64,000 nt of DNA, from assembly GCF_018449525.1 (NCBI RefSeq), contig NZ_JAAVUS010000001.1:1-64000 (forward strand). Direction: 5' to 3'. The first letter of the stretch is position 1. Each line of letters starts with the position of its first letter. Of this stretch, positions 8,552 through 20,300 are shown piece by piece. Origin of the DNA: Bradyrhizobium sp. dw_78. GTDB lineage: Bacteria; Pseudomonadota; Alphaproteobacteria; Rhizobiales; Xanthobacteraceae. Under the pieces are notes generated by a model. The model was not told the origin of the DNA. It saw nothing but the letters and a program-made list of their open reading frames with translations, and searched no databases. The translations under genes and the position numbers were made by a program.

Positions 8552-9330
8552 GAAACCGGATATCTTCCGTGATCTATCCGCTCTGCACCTTTGTCGTGCT
8601 GGTGGCGGTATGGCAATTGTCGATCGAGCTTCTGGGCGTTCCTGATTATATTCTGCCTCGCCCTCTCGCGGTGCTGGCGTGTCTCAAGGCGGGTTATATC
8701 GACGGCGAGTTCTGGCCTCACTTCGCCTTTACCTTGTCGTCGACGCTGATCGGATATGTACTCGGCTGCTCGGTCGCGATCGTGATCGGAGCGGTTCTCG
8801 CGGAGTCGCGGACCTTCGAGAAGAGTTTTTATCCCTTCATCGTTGCCCTGCAATCGATGCCGAAGGTCGCGCTCGCGCCGCTGATCATCGTCTGGTTCGG
8901 CTATGGCATATGGTCGAAGATCGCGATGGTGGCGCTGATGTGCTTTTTCCCGCTTTTTGTGAATACGGTCGCGGGAATTCGTCAAACCGATCCGGCGCTG
9001 CTGAACATGATGAAGGCATTCTCCGCGCCCGGATGGATGACTTTCCAGCGGGTCAAGCTGTTCGCGGCGGCCGGGCATATTTTCGCCGGCTTGCAGATAG
9101 CGGTCGTGTTGAGCCTGATCGGAGCCGTGGTTGGAGAGTTCGTGGCCTCGAGCGAGGGGCTGGGCTGGCTTATCCAGTCGTCGCTCTCCAATTTCGATAC
9201 GGCGCAAATGTTCGCGGCCTTGTTCAGCCTGGTGATGATCGGACTGATCGGAACGACGGCGATCCAGGTTTTGCATCGACGGCTTATTTTCTGGGACGGC
9301 AATAAACGCATCGCGGCGCCGGCGGAGTAA
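8548..9330 (+). CDS. ABC transporter permease (SsuC/TauC type)
   Basis: Inner-membrane permease of 260 aa with about six hydrophobic segments, beginning ISSVIYPLCTFVVLVAVWQL. It carries the binding-protein-dependent transport signature with the EAA-like loop region (GIRQTDPALLNMMKAFSAPGW). The ATG at 8548 overlaps the ATPase stop, showing translational coupling. It completes the three-gene importer; the next gene is convergent. Confidence 0.92.
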   Translation: MRNRISSVIYPLCTFVVLVAVWQLSIELLGVPDYILPRPLAVLACLKAGYIDGEFWPHFAFTLSSTLIGYVLGCSVAIVIGAVLAESRTFEKSFYPFIVALQSMPKVALAPLIIVWFGYGIWSKIAMVALMCFFPLFVNTVAGIRQTDPALLNMMKAFSAPGWMTFQRVKLFAAAGHIFAGLQIAVVLSLIGAVVGEFVASSEGLGWLIQSSLSNFDTAQMFAALFSLVMIGLIGTTAIQVLHRRLIFWDGNKRIAAPAE

Positions 9331-9399
9331 CGCGATTTCAACAAGGCGATAGTGCTTCTGCCGGACGTCGCGTCGTACACCGTCGATTTCGTGCTTCGT

Positions 9400-11754
9400 T
9401 CAGCCGCGGGCGGCCGAAGAGCGCCGTTGCGGTTCGTCTGCCGCCTCGTCCGCCTCCGGCTGCTGAGCGGGCAGATTCTGCACGACGACGGTCGTTTGTG
9501 AGGGCTGGGCGATCTCGATGCCGAGTTCCTGAAAGCGCTTCTTCATGCGCCGGTAGAATTCGCGCTGGACCGGCCAGCGTCCGGCATCGGTGCAGACGAT
9601 CTGGCCAACGATGGTCGCCATCGTGGCGTCCACCTTGTCGACGCCCCAGAGATCGAGGTCGCTGCGAATCAGCGGTTTGAACTCGGGATCCTTCCGGATC
9701 TCTGCGGCGATCTCCTTCAGCACCGTGCCGACCTGGTCGGTGTCCTCCTTGTAGGCCACGTTGACGCTGACCGAGGCGTTGCCGATGCCCCGGTTGGTAT
9801 TGGTGACGCTCGTGACCGAGCTGAACGGAACGATGTGAATGGAGCCATCGCCCGCCCGCAGTCGGATGGTGCGGATCGACAGGTTTTCGACCACGCCCGA
9901 CAGTCCGGACACGGAGACGGTCTCGCCCACCTGCATCGCGTTCTCCAGCAGCAGGAACAGTCCGGTGATGACGTCCTGCACCAGCTTCTGCGAGCCGAAA
10001 CCGATGGCGATGCCGATGATCCCGGCGCCGGCCAGCAGCGGCGCGATGTTGACGCCAATTTCGCTCAGCGCGGTGAGCGCCACGATCGTGACGATGATCG
10101 ACAACAGGGCGGTCCGCGCCATCGGCAGGAAGGTTCGCAGGCGGGCGGCGCGCGCATAGCGTCCGTCGCGCGAAAGCTGCGTGAGATGCTGATCGATCGC
10201 GGCATTGATCGCCTCCCAGATCGCCAGCGCGACGGCCCCGGCAATGCCGATCGTGACCACGGCGGAAAGCAGGCGCCCGCCGATCTGATCGCTGGAGAAC
10301 CATGCGGTCGCGTCGATGCCCCAGACCTCGAGCAGAGCAATCACGGTAATGACGGCGATCATCCCGGAGACTATCCGGCGCAGCGCCGGAAAATAGCGGT
10401 TGGCGCGGGCCTCGAGGCCGGGAAACTGGCGCAGGAACTCCGGGCTGATCCGGAAAAGACGATCCAGCGCCGTCATCATCGCGATCGACACCAGCCGCGC
10501 AATCACCAGGACGGCGATCCCGGCGAAGAAGTACCGCAGCAACAAAGCATAGCCGTTCTGCACCCGGAACGCCCACACCGCCCACAGCGCCAGGTCGAGG
10601 ATGATCGCCAGGATGTGCCAGACATCGGCGAGGCGGTTACGCATCACGGCGAACAGCCCATGCTCGGCCTTTGGCGAACGGATCAGCTCGGCGACGTTGC
10701 GGCGGCATTGCAGGATGATGATGACGAGGAACAGATGGGCGATCAGCATCACCAGCCGGATGGCGGCCGCATAGGCCGGCCGGTAGAGGCCGAGCAGCAA
10801 TGCGATGTTGGCCGTCGCGACGCCGAAGATCGTGACGGCGACGATCCGCCGCCACCAGATGTCGAGATAGGCCGCGGTTTCGTCGCGAATGACGAAAAGG
10901 CTTGGCTGGCTCGATGCCGGCGAGATCACCGCGGCGGTGACATAGGTAATGGTGCTGTAGAGGACATAGGCATTGACCATGGCCAGAATCACCACGCGCG
11001 GCGTCGCCGCCCGGCCAAGGTCTGTTGCCAGCAGGAGATTGCCGATCGCGGCAAAGCAGATCACCGGCAGCAGGTCCAGGAACAACCGAGCGAGCACGAA
11101 GGGCAGCCGCAGCACGAGCTGCCACGCGTAAGCCAGGCTTGCGTGCCACCGGCGCACTTGCTGCGCGTCGGCCACAGATACAGCTCCGTCAGCGGGAGGC
11201 GGTTGCAGATCGTCGGCTTGACGTCCACGGTACGGAACGTAGCGGTCGACGGCAGCCAATGGACGGCGCACCACGCGACGAATGATCCATTCGGCGACGA
11301 ACGCGCAGAAGATCACCAGTGCCAGCCGCCACGCCGTGTCGATCAGCGTCTGGCGCGCGAACGGATTGGTCGTCAGCTGGACCAGCCAGTGCCAGATCAT
11401 CGGAAAATCCGACACGGTGCGCGCGGCGCCGGCGAGCTGGTCCGATACGTCGCCGAACCAGTCCGAAACCTGCACCAGAAGCTGCACCCCGAGATTGTCG
11501 TTCGGCGCGATCGATGCTGCTGCCGGCGCCGTCGCGATGGGTTGCGATGCCTTGGCGATCGTCTGCAAGGTCTGGATCAATTGCGCGCGCTTGCCGTCAT
11601 CCTGCAGGATGTCGAGAACCTGCTGCGCCTGCGCAGGCGTTGTCGCCGCATCGGGCTGCGTCGGGGAACCATACACCTCCTGCGCGCTCGCCGGATGAAC
11701 CGCCAGCAGACAAACATACGCAACCAGAATGAATCTCAGGCTTGTCTTCAGCAT
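9400..11754 (-). CDS. Large MscS-family mechanosensitive channel (YbiO-like)
   Basis: A 784-aa inner-membrane protein expected to open under membrane tension and relieve hypo-osmotic shock. Seen: signal peptide (ending HPASAQE), a periplasmic N-terminal segment, many membrane helices between about residues 130 and 560, and the MscS core at about 560-680 (AGAGIIGIAIGFGSQKLVQD, the pore-lining TM3, then GLSGVVENLSIRTIRLR). The core is followed by a C-terminal domain and a variable tail. Length and layout resemble E. coli YbiO rather than the short MscS. It is convergent with the ABC permease. Confidence 0.9.
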   Translation of the reverse strand: MLKTSLRFILVAYVCLLAVHPASAQEVYGSPTQPDAATTPAQAQQVLDILQDDGKRAQLIQTLQTIAKASQPIATAPAAASIAPNDNLGVQLLVQVSDWFGDVSDQLAGAARTVSDFPMIWHWLVQLTTNPFARQTLIDTAWRLALVIFCAFVAEWIIRRVVRRPLAAVDRYVPYRGRQADDLQPPPADGAVSVADAQQVRRWHASLAYAWQLVLRLPFVLARLFLDLLPVICFAAIGNLLLATDLGRAATPRVVILAMVNAYVLYSTITYVTAAVISPASSQPSLFVIRDETAAYLDIWWRRIVAVTIFGVATANIALLLGLYRPAYAAAIRLVMLIAHLFLVIIILQCRRNVAELIRSPKAEHGLFAVMRNRLADVWHILAIILDLALWAVWAFRVQNGYALLLRYFFAGIAVLVIARLVSIAMMTALDRLFRISPEFLRQFPGLEARANRYFPALRRIVSGMIAVITVIALLEVWGIDATAWFSSDQIGGRLLSAVVTIGIAGAVALAIWEAINAAIDQHLTQLSRDGRYARAARLRTFLPMARTALLSIIVTIVALTALSEIGVNIAPLLAGAGIIGIAIGFGSQKLVQDVITGLFLLLENAMQVGETVSVSGLSGVVENLSIRTIRLRAGDGSIHIVPFSSVTSVTNTNRGIGNASVSVNVAYKEDTDQVGTVLKEIAAEIRKDPEFKPLIRSDLDLWGVDKVDATMATIVGQIVCTDAGRWPVQREFYRRMKKRFQELGIEIAQPSQTTVVVQNLPAQQPEADEAADEPQRRSSAARG

Positions 11755-12301
11755 GAACGCAGCGAAGCCTCATTGTTGTTGGAGAGGCTTAATCTGCAAC
11801 GAACGTGCGGCCATAGTTTGACGTCCGGATGGTAGGTGTTCCGATCCTCGCCGGAACATCAACATCGGCGTCATGGACTCGTCACGAATGAAGAGTGCGA
11901 AGCTGATCGAATCCGCGCGCGTATCGTCAGGGCGCGAGCGCCGCGACGGCTTCGCGTGATGGCGCGACGGACGCGCGATATGTTTTCGATGTTCCGGTGC
12001 GGAAGCCGCGAACATTCGTTGGGCAGAACGCGGATGCCGAGCGATCATTGCAGCCCATCCGCGGCGGATGCTTCACCTGAAACCGCAGGCCGGAAAAGTC
12101 CATCGTTTTAAGTGGCCTTGCGCCGAACCTGACCTAGTTGGGCCTTCGGTGCGGCTGGATGGGAGATCCTCCCATGCCGGGCTGCCGGCTCGCCTGAATA
12201 TGAACGAAAGTGCATTTTATTGGGTGGTTAAGGCTAGACTCCCATCCGAATTCATGCATAATAATTCATAATCTGGGGAGTTAGAAACGTAGAGGGCACC
12301 A
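11755..12301. other. Intergenic region between the channel gene and boxC
   Basis: About 550 bp holding both divergent promoters. A small hairpin TGTTCCG-loop-CGGAACA lies at 11837-11858. The last 60 bp before boxC are AT-rich (ATTCATGCATAATAATTCATAAT), a likely promoter or operator. TGCA occurs at 12211 and 12255; TGCA-type sites are bound by BoxR/BzdR regulators, but the match is too weak to claim. No gene is supported. Confidence 0.5.
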
Positions 12302-13990
12302 ATGGCCGGTGAAGACCGCGTCCTCGCGGGCGGCGCGAAATACATCGATTTTCAGACCGATCCGTCGCGCTATCGGCACTGGAAGCTCGGCGTGGACGGC
12401 GATGTCGCCACGCTGACGATGGATGTCGACGAGAATGGTGGGCTGTTCGAAGGCTATCAGCTCAAGCTGAATTCCTACGATCTCGGCGTCGATATCGAAT
12501 TGGCCGATGCCGTGCAGCGGCTCCGTTTCGAATATCCCGATGTTAAAGTGGTGGTGCTGCGGTCGGCCAAGAACCGCGTGTTCTGCGCCGGCGCCAATAT
12601 CCGGATGCTGGCCGGCTCGACCCATGCCCACAAGGTCAATTTCTGCAAATTCACCAACGAGACCCGCAACGGCCTGGAAGATTCCAGCGAGAATTCCGGA
12701 CAGCGCTTCATTACCGTCGTCAATGGCACGGCGGCCGGCGGCGGCTATGAACTCGCGCTCGCGACCGACCATATCATCCTGGCGGACGATGGCGCGGCCG
12801 CCGTGGCGCTGCCGGAAGTGCCGTTGCTGGCGGTGCTGCCGGGCACCGGCGGCCTGACCCGCGTGGTCGACAAGCGCAAGGTGCGCCGCGACCACGCCGA
12901 TTATTTCTGCACCATCGAAGAAGGCATCAAGGGCAAGCGCGCGGTGCAATGGCGGCTGGTCGATGAGATCGCACCCAACAGCAGGCTGGAGGCCAGGATC
13001 GCCGAGCGCACCAAGGAATTCGCCGCTGCCTCGAAACGTTCCGGCAGCGGCACGGGCATCGCCCTGACGCCGCTCGACCGCAGCATCGGCGAGAACAGCA
13101 TCCGTTACGGCTTCGTCAGCGTCGATATCGATCGCGCCGAGCGCATCGCGACCATTTCGATTCGGGCGCCGGAAACGCCGCCGCCTGCGGATATCGACGG
13201 CCTGATCGCGCGGGGCGCCTCGTTCTGGCCGTTGCAGGTCGCGCGCGAGCTGGACGACGCGATCCTGCATCTGCGCATCAACGAACTCGAGATCGCGATG
13301 CTGGTGTTCAAGTCGCATGGCGACCGCGCTGATGTCGTTGCCCATGACGCCTTTCTCGATACCCATAAGGCGCATTGGCTGGTCAACGAGATCAGGCAGT
13401 ATTGGAAGCGTGTGCTGAAGCGGATCGATGTCACCTCGCGCACGCTGGTCGCGCTGGTCGAGCCGGGCTCGTGCTTCGTCGGCACGCTGGCCGAGCTCGT
13501 GTTCGCGGCCGACCGCTCCTACATGCTGATCGGCCAGAAGCAGGGCGACAACCGTCCGCCGCCCACAATCGAACTGACCGCGATGAATTTCGGGCCCTAT
13601 CCGATGAGCCACGGCCTGACGCGATTACAATCGCGCTTTCAGGCCGACCCGTCCGACCTGGAGCGCGCGCAGGCCAGGATCGGCGAGGCGATCGATGCGG
13701 AGCAGGCCGAACAACTCGGCCTCCTTACCTTCGCGCTCGACGACATCGATTGGGACGACGAGGTGAGGGTGTTCCTTGAGGAGCGCACCAGCTTTTCGCC
13801 CGACGGGCTCACCGGCATGGAAGCGAATTTGCGCTTCGTCGGACCCGAGACGATGGAATCGAAAATTTTCTCGCGCCTGACGGCGTGGCAGAACTGGATC
13901 TTCCAGCGCCCCAACGCGGTCGGCGAAAACGGCGCGCTGCGCCGCTACGGCAGCGGCGAGAGGCCGCTATTCGATATGACGAGGGTCTAA
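12302..13990 (+). CDS. boxC: 2,3-epoxybenzoyl-CoA dihydrolase BoxC (benzoyl-CoA-dihydrodiol lyase)
   Basis: A 562-aa enzyme of aerobic benzoate degradation. It hydrolytically opens the ring of 2,3-epoxybenzoyl-CoA, giving 3,4-dehydroadipyl-CoA semialdehyde and formate. It belongs to the crotonase superfamily. The N-terminal half shows CoA/oxyanion-hole features (SAKNRVFCAGANIRML, NGTAAGGGYELALATDHIIL) and a second crotonase-like half follows. The length matches known BoxC. It is first in a boxCBA operon; boxB starts 76 bp downstream. Confidence 0.93.
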   Translation: MAGEDRVLAGGAKYIDFQTDPSRYRHWKLGVDGDVATLTMDVDENGGLFEGYQLKLNSYDLGVDIELADAVQRLRFEYPDVKVVVLRSAKNRVFCAGANIRMLAGSTHAHKVNFCKFTNETRNGLEDSSENSGQRFITVVNGTAAGGGYELALATDHIILADDGAAAVALPEVPLLAVLPGTGGLTRVVDKRKVRRDHADYFCTIEEGIKGKRAVQWRLVDEIAPNSRLEARIAERTKEFAAASKRSGSGTGIALTPLDRSIGENSIRYGFVSVDIDRAERIATISIRAPETPPPADIDGLIARGASFWPLQVARELDDAILHLRINELEIAMLVFKSHGDRADVVAHDAFLDTHKAHWLVNEIRQYWKRVLKRIDVTSRTLVALVEPGSCFVGTLAELVFAADRSYMLIGQKQGDNRPPPTIELTAMNFGPYPMSHGLTRLQSRFQADPSDLERAQARIGEAIDAEQAEQLGLLTFALDDIDWDDEVRVFLEERTSFSPDGLTGMEANLRFVGPETMESKIFSRLTAWQNWIFQRPNAVGENGALRRYGSGERPLFDMTRV

Positions 13991-14066
13991 AACGAATAGG
14001 GAATAGCGAGCAGCGAGTGGGTGTTTTCTTATCCATTTGCGGCTCGTCCCAACAGGGAGCAACGCC

Positions 14067-15512
<1,446 letters not shown>

Positions 15513-15529
15513 CGAACGAGCGACCGACG

Positions 15530-16729
15530 ATGAACGAACCGGTGCAGGAGCTGTTGAAGCAGCATCTGATCGATCCTGAAATATGCATTCGCTGCAACAC
15601 GTGCGAGGAAACCTGCCCGGTCGATGCGGTGACGCATGACGGCAACAATTATGTCGTCGACGCCAGCATCTGCAATCACTGCATGGATTGCATCTCGCCA
15701 TGTCCCACGGGTTCGATCGATAATTGGCGGGTCGTCGCGCATCCCTATACGTTGGCGGAACAATTTTCCTGGAGCGATCTGCCGCCGCAGCAGGAAATCG
15801 CGGTTGCGGACGCGGGAGCCGTCGAGGCGCTCGAGGACGAGATCGACGCCCTGCTTGAAGAGGCGCGCAAGGGACTTGGCGGCAAGCCGGTCGCGCCCCG
15901 TTCCGCCAGCAAGCCGACCGTCAATCTGTATAATCGCAACAGGCCGGCACGGGCGACCGTGACCGGCAATTTCCGGCTTACCCATGCGGATGCCGATTCC
16001 GATGTGCGCCACATCATCCTGGATTTCGGCGATCAGCCATTTCCGGTGCTGGAAGGCCAGAGCATCGGCATCGTCGCGCCGGGAACGGCGGCGGACGGCA
16101 CGCCGCACAGGGTGCGGCTTTATTCCATCGCCAGCGCCCGCGACGGCGAGAAGCCGAACGCGAATAATCTGTCGCTGACCGTCAAGCGCGAACCGGGCGG
16201 GGTGTGCTCGAACTATCTTTGCGATCTTCCGCGTGGGGCCAAGGTCGAAGTCAACGGCCCGTTCGGCGCAACCTTCCTGCATCCCAACGATCCGGCGGCG
16301 AACGTCATCATGATCTGCACCGGAACGGGATCGGCGCCGTTCCGCGCCTTCACCGAGCGGCGCCGCCGCGAGATGCCGGAAGCGCCGGGGCGGCTGTTAC
16401 TGTTCTTCGGGGCGCGGCGGCCTGAAGAATTGCCGTATTTCGGCCCGCTGCAGAAAGTACCCGAGAAATTGCTTGGTAAATATCTCTGCTATTCGCGGGT
16501 GCAGGGCCAGCCGCGCGTCTATGTGCAGGATCGCATTCGTTCGGAGGGGGCGACCGTCGCAGGTCTTCTCAAGGACGCGCAAACCCACGTCTATATTTGT
16601 GGCCTCAAGGGTATGGAGACCGGCGTCAATGAGGCCTTTGCCGATGTCTGCCGCGGCGCCTCGATCGACTGGACGATCCTCAAGGGCGCGATGCGCGACG
16701 AGGGGAGATATCACGTCGAGACTTACTAA
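15530..16729 (+). CDS. boxA: Benzoyl-CoA 2,3-epoxidase, reductase subunit BoxA
   Basis: A 399-aa reductase feeding electrons from NADPH to BoxB. Order: two 4Fe-4S clusters (about residues 17-58: CIRCNTCEETCP and CNHCMDCISPCP), a linker, then a ferredoxin-NADP reductase module with the FAD motif RLYSIAS and the NADP-binding CTGTGSAPFRAF. The architecture is that of known BoxA. It is last in boxCBA. No benzoate-CoA ligase, boxR or benzoate transporter lies in the window, so these must be elsewhere. Confidence 0.92.
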   Translation: MNEPVQELLKQHLIDPEICIRCNTCEETCPVDAVTHDGNNYVVDASICNHCMDCISPCPTGSIDNWRVVAHPYTLAEQFSWSDLPPQQEIAVADAGAVEALEDEIDALLEEARKGLGGKPVAPRSASKPTVNLYNRNRPARATVTGNFRLTHADADSDVRHIILDFGDQPFPVLEGQSIGIVAPGTAADGTPHRVRLYSIASARDGEKPNANNLSLTVKREPGGVCSNYLCDLPRGAKVEVNGPFGATFLHPNDPAANVIMICTGTGSAPFRAFTERRRREMPEAPGRLLLFFGARRPEELPYFGPLQKVPEKLLGKYLCYSRVQGQPRVYVQDRIRSEGATVAGLLKDAQTHVYICGLKGMETGVNEAFADVCRGASIDWTILKGAMRDEGRYHVETY

Positions 16730-16765
16730 TCGGCAAGCCTCCCCATGTCGGGCGGTTCGTCTGCT

Positions 16766-17221
16766 CTAGAACGGCAGCGCGATCTCGTATTTGATTTCTT
16801 TGAGAATGACGTTCGTTCGCACGTGGCGGATACCCGGAATCTTGAACATGAAGTCGTCGAGGAACCGGTTATAGGCGGCCATGTCGCTGACGACGACGCG
16901 GAGATGATAGTCGGCGTCGCCGGTCGTCGCGAAGCATTCCAGCACTTCCGGCCGCTGTGTCACCCGCGACACGAATTGCGCGACGAATTTTTCGTCGTGC
17001 CGGTCGAGCGCGACATGCAGGATCGCGGACATCGCAAACCCCGCCTGCTCCCGATCCACCAGCGCGGTGTAGCGCGCGATCACGCCGGACTTTTCCAGCG
17101 AGTCCACCCGGCGCCAGCAGGCCGACGCCGACAGGCCGGCCTGATCGGCCAATTGCTGGTTGCTCAGCCGGCTGTCCCTTTGCAGGTGCAGCAGCAAGCG
17201 ACGGTCCTGGGAATCGAGCAT
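16766..17221 (-). CDS. Lrp/AsnC-family transcriptional regulator
   Basis: A 151-aa DNA-binding regulator: N-terminal helix-turn-helix (LSNQQLADQAGLSASACWRRV) and C-terminal RAM effector domain (about 65-145). Such proteins bind amino acids or related acids and often control an adjacent divergent gene. Here that gene is the indolepyruvate oxidoreductase at 17374, separated by a 150-bp region with two dyads. This suggests local control of aromatic amino-acid degradation. Confidence 0.9.
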   Translation of the reverse strand: MLDSQDRRLLLHLQRDSRLSNQQLADQAGLSASACWRRVDSLEKSGVIARYTALVDREQAGFAMSAILHVALDRHDEKFVAQFVSRVTQRPEVLECFATTGDADYHLRVVVSDMAAYNRFLDDFMFKIPGIRHVRTNVILKEIKYEIALPF

Positions 17222-17250
17222 CTAATAGCTCCTCTGGTTCGCGACCAGTA

Positions 17251-17316
17251 ATATCCGGATATCTGCCTAAAATCGGATAATTATACCATTCTATCGGGAA
17301 TACGCGAATAGAATGG
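17251..17316. promoter_or_regulatory. Dyad-rich operator region between lrp-type regulator and IOR
   Basis: ATATCCGGATAT (17251-17262) is a perfect palindrome. CCATTCTAT (17286-17294) and ATAGAATGG (17308-17316) form a perfect 9-bp inverted repeat with a 13-bp spacer. Several dyads in a row fit binding of Lrp/AsnC oligomers; the regulator is presumably the divergent gene. Confidence 0.55.
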
Positions 17317-17373
17317 ATAATCTGACCGGCTGTTTCGGCCGATGATTCCGCCATCATCCGTGGGATCACCGAC

Positions 17374-20300
17374 ATGGCATCCATCGCTCCGGACGAACGC
17401 ACCGACATCGAGACCTATGCGCTGCTGGATCGATACATCAGACCCAGCGGGCGCGTGCTCCTGACGGGAACGCAGGCCTTGGTGCGCATCCTGCTCGATC
17501 AGAGCGATCGCGACCGCGCCGACGGACTGAAGACCGCCGGCTTCGTCTCGGGTTATCGCGGATCGCCGCTCGGCGGCGTCGATCTGGAATTGTGGCGCGC
17601 CAAGAAATTTCTAAGTGAGCGCCGCATCGAATTCCTGCCGGCGGTCAATGAGGATCTTGCCGCCACCGCGGTTCTCGGCTCGCAGCAGGTCGAAACCAAT
17701 CCAAGACGGGAGGTCGAGGGAGTCTTCGGCCTCTGGTATGGCAAGGGACCCGGCGTCGATCGCTCGGGCGACGCCTTGAAGCATGGCAACGCCTATGGCT
17801 CGTCGCGGCATGGCGGCGTGCTGGTGGTGGCCGGCGACGATCATGGCTGCGTCTCGTCCTCGATGCCGCACCAGTCCGACGTCGCGTTCATGGCCTGGTT
17901 CATGCCGACGCTGAACCCGTCGACGGTCGCTGAATATCTCAGCTTCGGCGAATATGGCTACGCGCTCAGCCGCTTTTCGGGAATGTGGGTCGGCTTCAAG
18001 GCGATCTCGGAAACGGTGGAGTCCTGCGCTTCCGTAGAACTGAAGCCGCGCCGTCGTTTCGAAATTCCGCCGTTCGCGATGCCCGCCGGAGGTCTTCATT
18101 ACCGATGGCCGGATCTCCCCGGTCCGCAGATCGAACAGCGGCTCGAATTCAAGAAGAACGCCGTCCTCGCTTTTGCCGCGGCCAATCCGATCGATCGCCG
18201 AATCTATGACATAAGCGACGCAAGCTACGGCATCGTGACCACGGGGAAGGGCCATCTCGACGCGATGGAGGCGTTGGCGCTGCTCGGCCTGACCGAGGTG
18301 GAATGCCGGCGGCTCGGCATCGATATCTACAAGGTCGGGATGGTGTGGCCGCTCGCCCATCACGATGCGCTGGAGTTCGTCCGTGAGAAGCGCGAGATCC
18401 TCGTGATCGAGGAAAAGCGCGGCATCATCGAAAGCCAGTTCAAGGAATATTTTTACGACTATCCGGGCCACAAGCCCGAACGCATGGTCGGCAAAAACGA
18501 TGAGAACAACTTGCCGCTGGTGCCCTGGACCGGTGAGCTGTCACCGCTTCTGCTGGCGCCGATCATCGCGCGGCGGCTGGATGCGATCTTTCCCGGCCTT
18601 GGCCTGCTCGATCGCGCCGAAAAGCTGCGACCGTCGCCGTTAAGACTGATCGATGTTTCCGGCGCGACACGCACGCCCTATTTCTGCTCGGGCTGCCCGC
18701 ACAACACTTCGACCAAGGTGCCCGAGGGCTCGGAAGCGCTGGCGGGTATCGGATGCCATTTCATGGCAAGCTGGATGGACCGCAACACCAGTTCGTTGAT
18801 CCAGATGGGCGGCGAGGGCGTCAACTGGGCGGCGTCCTCATTGTTCACCGGGCGCGGGCACGTCTTCCAGAATCTCGGCGAGGGCACCTATTATCACTCG
18901 GGATCGATGGCGATCCGGCAGTCCGTCGCGGCGAAAGCCAACATCACCTACAAGATCCTGTTCAATGACGCCGTGGCCATGACCGGCGGTCAGCCGGTCG
19001 ATGGGCCGATCAGCGTTCACGCCATCGCCCATGAAATGCGCGCCAATGGCGTGCAGCGGATTGCCGTCGTCACCGACGATCCGCTCAAGTTCGATCTTGG
19101 TGATTTCCCCAAGGGGACCACGATTCAGGCGCGCGGCCAACTCGATGCGGTCCAGCGCGAATTGCGTGAGATCCCCGGCGTGTCGGTGCTGATCTACGAG
19201 CAGGAATGCGCCACCGAGCGTCGGCGGCGACGCAAGCGCGGGCAGGCGCCAGATCCGCAAAAGTTTGCCTATATCAACGATCTCGTCTGCGAAGGATGCG
19301 GCGACTGTTCGGTGGAATCGAACTGCCTGAGCGTCGAGCCAAAGGAGACGCCGTTCGGCCGCAAGCGCCAGATCAATCTCTCGAGCTGCAACAAGGATTT
19401 TTCCTGCCTCAACGGCTTCTGCCCGAGTTTTGTCACGGTCGAGGGGGCGACGCGCCGGAAGAAAACGGGAGTCGGTATCGATGCATTGGCCCGCGCCGAT
19501 GAACTTCCTGCCCCGGCGCTACCGAATCTAAACAAGCCGTACAATCTGCTGGTCACCGGCGTCGGCGGCACCGGCGTCATCACGATCGGCGCGCTGGTAA
19601 CGATGGCCGGGCATCTGGACGGAAAGGGGGCGTCGGTCCTTGACTTCACCGGCTTTGCGCAGAAGTTCGGGCCAGTGCTGAGCTTCATCCGCCTCGCCGC
19701 GACCCCGAATGCGATCCACCAGGTTCGCATCGATCACGGCGCCGCCGACGCGCTGATCGGCTGCGACATCGTCGTCAGTTCTTCCATTAAGGCTTCGACG
19801 GCCTATGGCCCGGCCATGCGCGCGGTCTTGAACACCGCCGAGATGCCGACCGGCGACGTCGTCCGCAACCGCGACGCCGATCTCGCCGCGCGCGAGCGCT
19901 TGCAAGGCATCGAGCGGCTGATCGGGCCGGACCGGATGGTCAGTTTCGATGCCAATCAGGCCGCCAGCGATCTCTACGGCGATACGGTCTTCGCCAACAT
20001 GATGCTGTTGGGCGCGGCCTGGCAGCAGGGGCTGGTCCCGGTCACGCTTGGCGCCCTGATGCGCGCCATCGAGCTGAACGGCGTGGCGGTCGACCAGAAC
20101 AAGCAGGCCTTCGCGGCCGGCCGCCTCGCTGCTGCGGGCCGGATGGTCGGGGTTTCGCATGGGATATCGAAGTCCGTGGCCGAATCGCTGGACGACCTCA
20201 TCGCCCGTCGCGCCGCGTTCCTTGCCGCCTATCAAGATGCGGATTATGCCGCGCGGTATCGGAAGCGCGTGAACGACGTGCGTGCCGCCGAAGACCGCGC

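Noticed and set aside
9835-11835. A 666-codon open frame opposite the MscS-type channel
   Set aside because: Composition is Arg/Gln/His/Asp-rich with no domain, as expected for the antisense of a high-GC gene; the channel frame has clear motifs.
11871-11960. 28-codon frame MDSSRMKSAKLIESARVSSG upstream of boxC
   Set aside because: No ribosome binding site and no relation to neighbours; too short to judge.
12205-12262. TGCA boxes as a BoxR operator before boxC
   Set aside because: Only two TGCA tetramers 44 bp apart, without the extended sequence expected for BoxR/BzdR sites, and no boxR nearby.
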